Of a stretch of 17,454 nucleotides of DNA, positions 15,416 through 17,454 are shown piece after piece (the first letter of the stretch is position 1; each line of letters starts with the position of its first letter). Both the position numbers and the translations under genes were made by a program. The DNA is taken from assembly GCA_024644775.1 (NCBI GenBank), contig JAHEHB010000060.1:1-17454 (forward strand), given 5' to 3'. Origin of the DNA: Deltaproteobacteria bacterium. Its GTDB lineage: Bacteria > Desulfobacterota > Desulfobacteria > Desulfobacterales > SURF-15. The notes under the pieces are model-generated. The model was not told the origin of the DNA. It ran no database searches and saw only the letters and a program-made list of their open reading frames with translations.

Positions 15416-17454
15416 TTATTGCTTTTTTTCGAGTGCATTCAACACCTGATTTGCAGCGTTTGTAATCGATGTTCCAGGGCCAAACACACAGGCAACTCCT
15501 TTTTTAAATAGGAAATCAAAATCTACCGCAGGTATAATACCCCCAACAACGACTAGGATTTCTTCACCCCCCTCTTTTTTCAGTGACGAAATCAGTTCGG
15601 GAACCAAAACCTTATGGCCGGCAACCTGCGAGGAGACACCCACCACATGAACGTCGTTTTCAATGGCCATTTTAGCGGCTTCTTCCGGTGTTTGGAACAT
15701 GGGGCCGATATCCACATCGAAGCCAAGGTCGGCAAAGCCGGTGGCAACCACCTTGATCCCGCGGTCATGGCCGTCTTGCCCCATTTTGGTAACCAGCATT
15801 CTGGGGCGTCTTCCTTCTTTACTCAAGAATGTATCGGTCCGTTTTCGAATCGAAGCAATAATTTCGCTGTCTCCGAATTCGGCGGCATATACACCGGAAA
15901 CACACTGTGTCGTTGCCACATAGCGCCCGAAGATCTTTTCCATTGCATCCGATATCTCCCCCACCGTTGCGCGAGCTCTGGCCGCGGAAATGCACGCCGC
16001 AAGCAAGTTGTCATTTGATTCTGCAGCGCGGGTGATGGCGTTCAGCGACGTTTTTACGGATGAATGGTCCCTTTTTGCCTTGATCTCTTTTAATCGTGAG
16101 ATTTGTTCATCCCGAACCGTTGGTGGAACCTCAAATACGTCAATATCGACGTCTTCATCGATCCGATATTTGTTTACGCCCACAATAACGTCATTGCCCT
16201 GGTCAATCCTCGCCTGGGCTTTTGCAGCAGATTCTTCGATTCTCAACTTCGGCATCCCGGACATGATCGCCTTGGTCATACCGCCTAGGTCTTCTACTTC
16301 ATTTATTATTTTTCGTGCCGCGTCAGCGATGGAATGGGTGAGAGACTCGACATAATAAGATCCGCCCAATGGATCTACGACACGACATATTTGAGACTCC
16401 TCCTGTACAATGATCTGAGTGTTTCGAGAAATGCGCGCAGAAAAGTCAGTCGGAAGCCCGACGGCTTCATCAAAGGAATTGGTATGAAGCGATTGGGTTC
16501 CTCCCAGAACAGCCGACAGGCATTCAAGGGTGGTCCGAACAATATTATTGTAAGGATCCTGCATCGTGAGGCTCCAACCGGAGGTCTGGCTGTGAGTTCT
16601 TAACATGAGAGACCTGGGATCTTTTGGATCGAATTGAAGCATCAGTTCTGCCCACAGTAAACGGGCTGCTCTCAGCATCGAAATATCCATAAAAAAGTTC
16701 ATTCCGATGCCAAAAAAAAACGAGAGCCGCGGTGCGAATGCATCAATGTCAAGGCCTTTGCCAAGAGCTGCCCTTACATATTCCAATCCGTCAGCCATGG
16801 TAAAGGCCAATTGCAGTACCGAATTTGCCCCGGCTTCCATCATGTGATAGCCGCTAATGCTGATGGTATTGTATCGGGGCATGTGTTTTGAACAATATTC
16901 GATAATATCGGCAACGATTCGTATGGAATGCTCTGGAGGATAGATGTAGGTATTTCGCGTCAGGTATTCTTTCAAGATATCGTTCTGAATGGTACCGGTC
17001 AGTTTTTCCTGCGGGACCCCTTGTTCTTCTGCTGCGACGATATAGTTGGCAAGAACGGGCAATACCGCCCCGTTCATGGTCATTGAAACCGACATGACAT
17101 CCAGTGGAATCCGATCAAAAAGAATTCTCATATCTTCCACAGAATCGATGGCCACCCCCGCTTTTCCCACGTCTCCCAGTACCCTTGGATGATCGGAATC
17201 GTAGCCCCTGTGGGTGGCAAGATCAAAGGCCACAGATAAACCCTTCTGGCCGGCAGCCAGGCATTTTCGATAAAATTCATTCGATTCCTTTGCTGTGGAA
17301 AAACCGGCATATTGGCGAATCGTCCAAGGTCTTCCCGAATACATGGTGGCTCGGGGGCCCCGAACAAAAGGTGCTTGTCCGGGAAGCCCATTGACAAACT
17401 CCAGCTTCTCAAGATCTTCGGCCGTATAGAGTGGCTTTATGGAGATATCCTCTG
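15416..17454 (-). CDS. Methylmalonyl-CoA mutase, catalytic and B12 domains, 5' end cut by window edge
   Basis: Adenosylcobalamin-dependent isomerase of methylmalonyl-CoA and succinyl-CoA. 678 residues are visible; the frame stays open to the right edge, beginning in the KPLYTAEDL region, so only a short N-terminal piece is missing. An internal ATG at 17344 is not the start, because the preceding residues [15 protein letters not shown] are conserved family sequence. The barrel contains [10 protein letters not shown], whose Tyr is the mutase-type residue (isobutyryl-CoA mutases carry Phe), and [12 protein letters not shown] with the active-site His. The C-terminal cobalamin domain has DGHDRG (560-565, His562 the lower cobalt ligand), [10 protein letters not shown] and VVGGIIP. 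This single-chain layout resembles E. coli Sbm and Propionibacterium MutB. Whether a MutA-like small subunit or an epimerase lies upstream cannot be seen. Confidence 0.97.
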   Translation of the reverse strand, partial: EDISIKPLYTAEDLEKLEFVNGLPGQAPFVRGPRATMYSGRPWTIRQYAGFSTAKESNEFYRKCLAAGQKGLSVAFDLATHRGYDSDHPRVLGDVGKAGVAIDSVEDMRILFDRIPLDVMSVSMTMNGAVLPVLANYIVAAEEQGVPQEKLTGTIQNDILKEYLTRNTYIYPPEHSIRIVADIIEYCSKHMPRYNTISISGYHMMEAGANSVLQLAFTMADGLEYVRAALGKGLDIDAFAPRLSFFFGIGMNFFMDISMLRAARLLWAELMLQFDPKDPRSLMLRTHSQTSGWSLTMQDPYNNIVRTTLECLSAVLGGTQSLHTNSFDEAVGLPTDFSARISRNTQIIVQEESQICRVVDPLGGSYYVESLTHSIADAARKIINEVEDLGGMTKAIMSGMPKLRIEESAAKAQARIDQGNDVIVGVNKYRIDEDVDIDVFEVPPTVRDEQISRLKEIKAKRDHSSVKTSLNAITRAAESNDNLLAACISAARARATVGEISDAMEKIFGRYVATTQCVSGVYAAEFGDSEIIASIRKRTDTFLSKEGRRPRMLVTKMGQDGHDRGIKVVATGFADLGFDVDIGPMFQTPEEAAKMAIENDVHVVGVSSQVAGHKVLVPELISSLKKEGGEEILVVVGGIIPAVDFDFLFKKGVACVFGPGTSITNAANQVLNALEKKQ

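Noticed and set aside
17128..17344. Start of methylmalonyl-CoA mutase at the ATG at 17344
   Set aside because: The same frame continues upstream to the window edge with conserved mutase sequence ([15 protein letters not shown]), so the ATG is internal.

Overview
This window carries a row of genes that all read on the minus strand, so transcription runs from the right edge (17454) to the left edge (1). Gene content suggests an anaerobic bacterium that handles propionate through methylmalonyl-CoA, most likely a sulfate reducer or relative in the Desulfobacterota. That placement is inferred from gene content and protein style; no marker gene is present to prove it.

Right block (17454 to 8191), a methylmalonyl-CoA pathway cluster. 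In transcription order it holds: methylmalonyl-CoA mutase with its C-terminal B12 domain (5' end cut by the window edge); the MeaB GTPase chaperone of the mutase; a 12S/PccB/MmdA-type carboxyltransferase; a 68-residue soluble accessory protein; a 5S/PycB-type carboxyltransferase fused to a biotinyl domain; and succinyl-CoA synthetase beta (sucC) and alpha (sucD). There is no biotin carboxylase and no membrane decarboxylase subunit, so the set is best read as a transcarboxylase. It would move the carboxyl group between oxaloacetate/pyruvate and propionyl-CoA/methylmalonyl-CoA. The mutase links methylmalonyl-CoA to succinyl-CoA, and SucCD links succinyl-CoA to succinate with nucleotide triphosphate formation. 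No epimerase, propionate activation gene or TCA dehydrogenase is visible here.

Middle (8040 to 7183), a lone gene for a peptidoglycan-binding domain joined to a pesticin/phage-lysozyme-like domain, without a signal peptide. It does not belong functionally to either flanking block.

Left block (6962 to 1), a transport and catabolism unit: hydantoinase/oxoprolinase HyuA, HyuB, a TAXI-family TRAP solute receptor and a fused TRAP permease (3' end cut by the left edge). The likely logic is uptake of a small organic acid or cyclic amide and ATP-driven ring opening or carboxylation in the cytoplasm. The substrate cannot be read from sequence.

Non-coding structure worth noting: a near-perfect 35-bp inverted repeat bounding about 226 bp in the unusually long hyuA-hyuB spacer (mobile-element-like); a strong hairpin between the TRAP receptor and permease genes; three exact copies of a 10-bp repeat just upstream of hyuA; and an imperfect long-range inverted repeat upstream of sucC. 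No tRNA, rRNA, CRISPR array or transposase gene was found.
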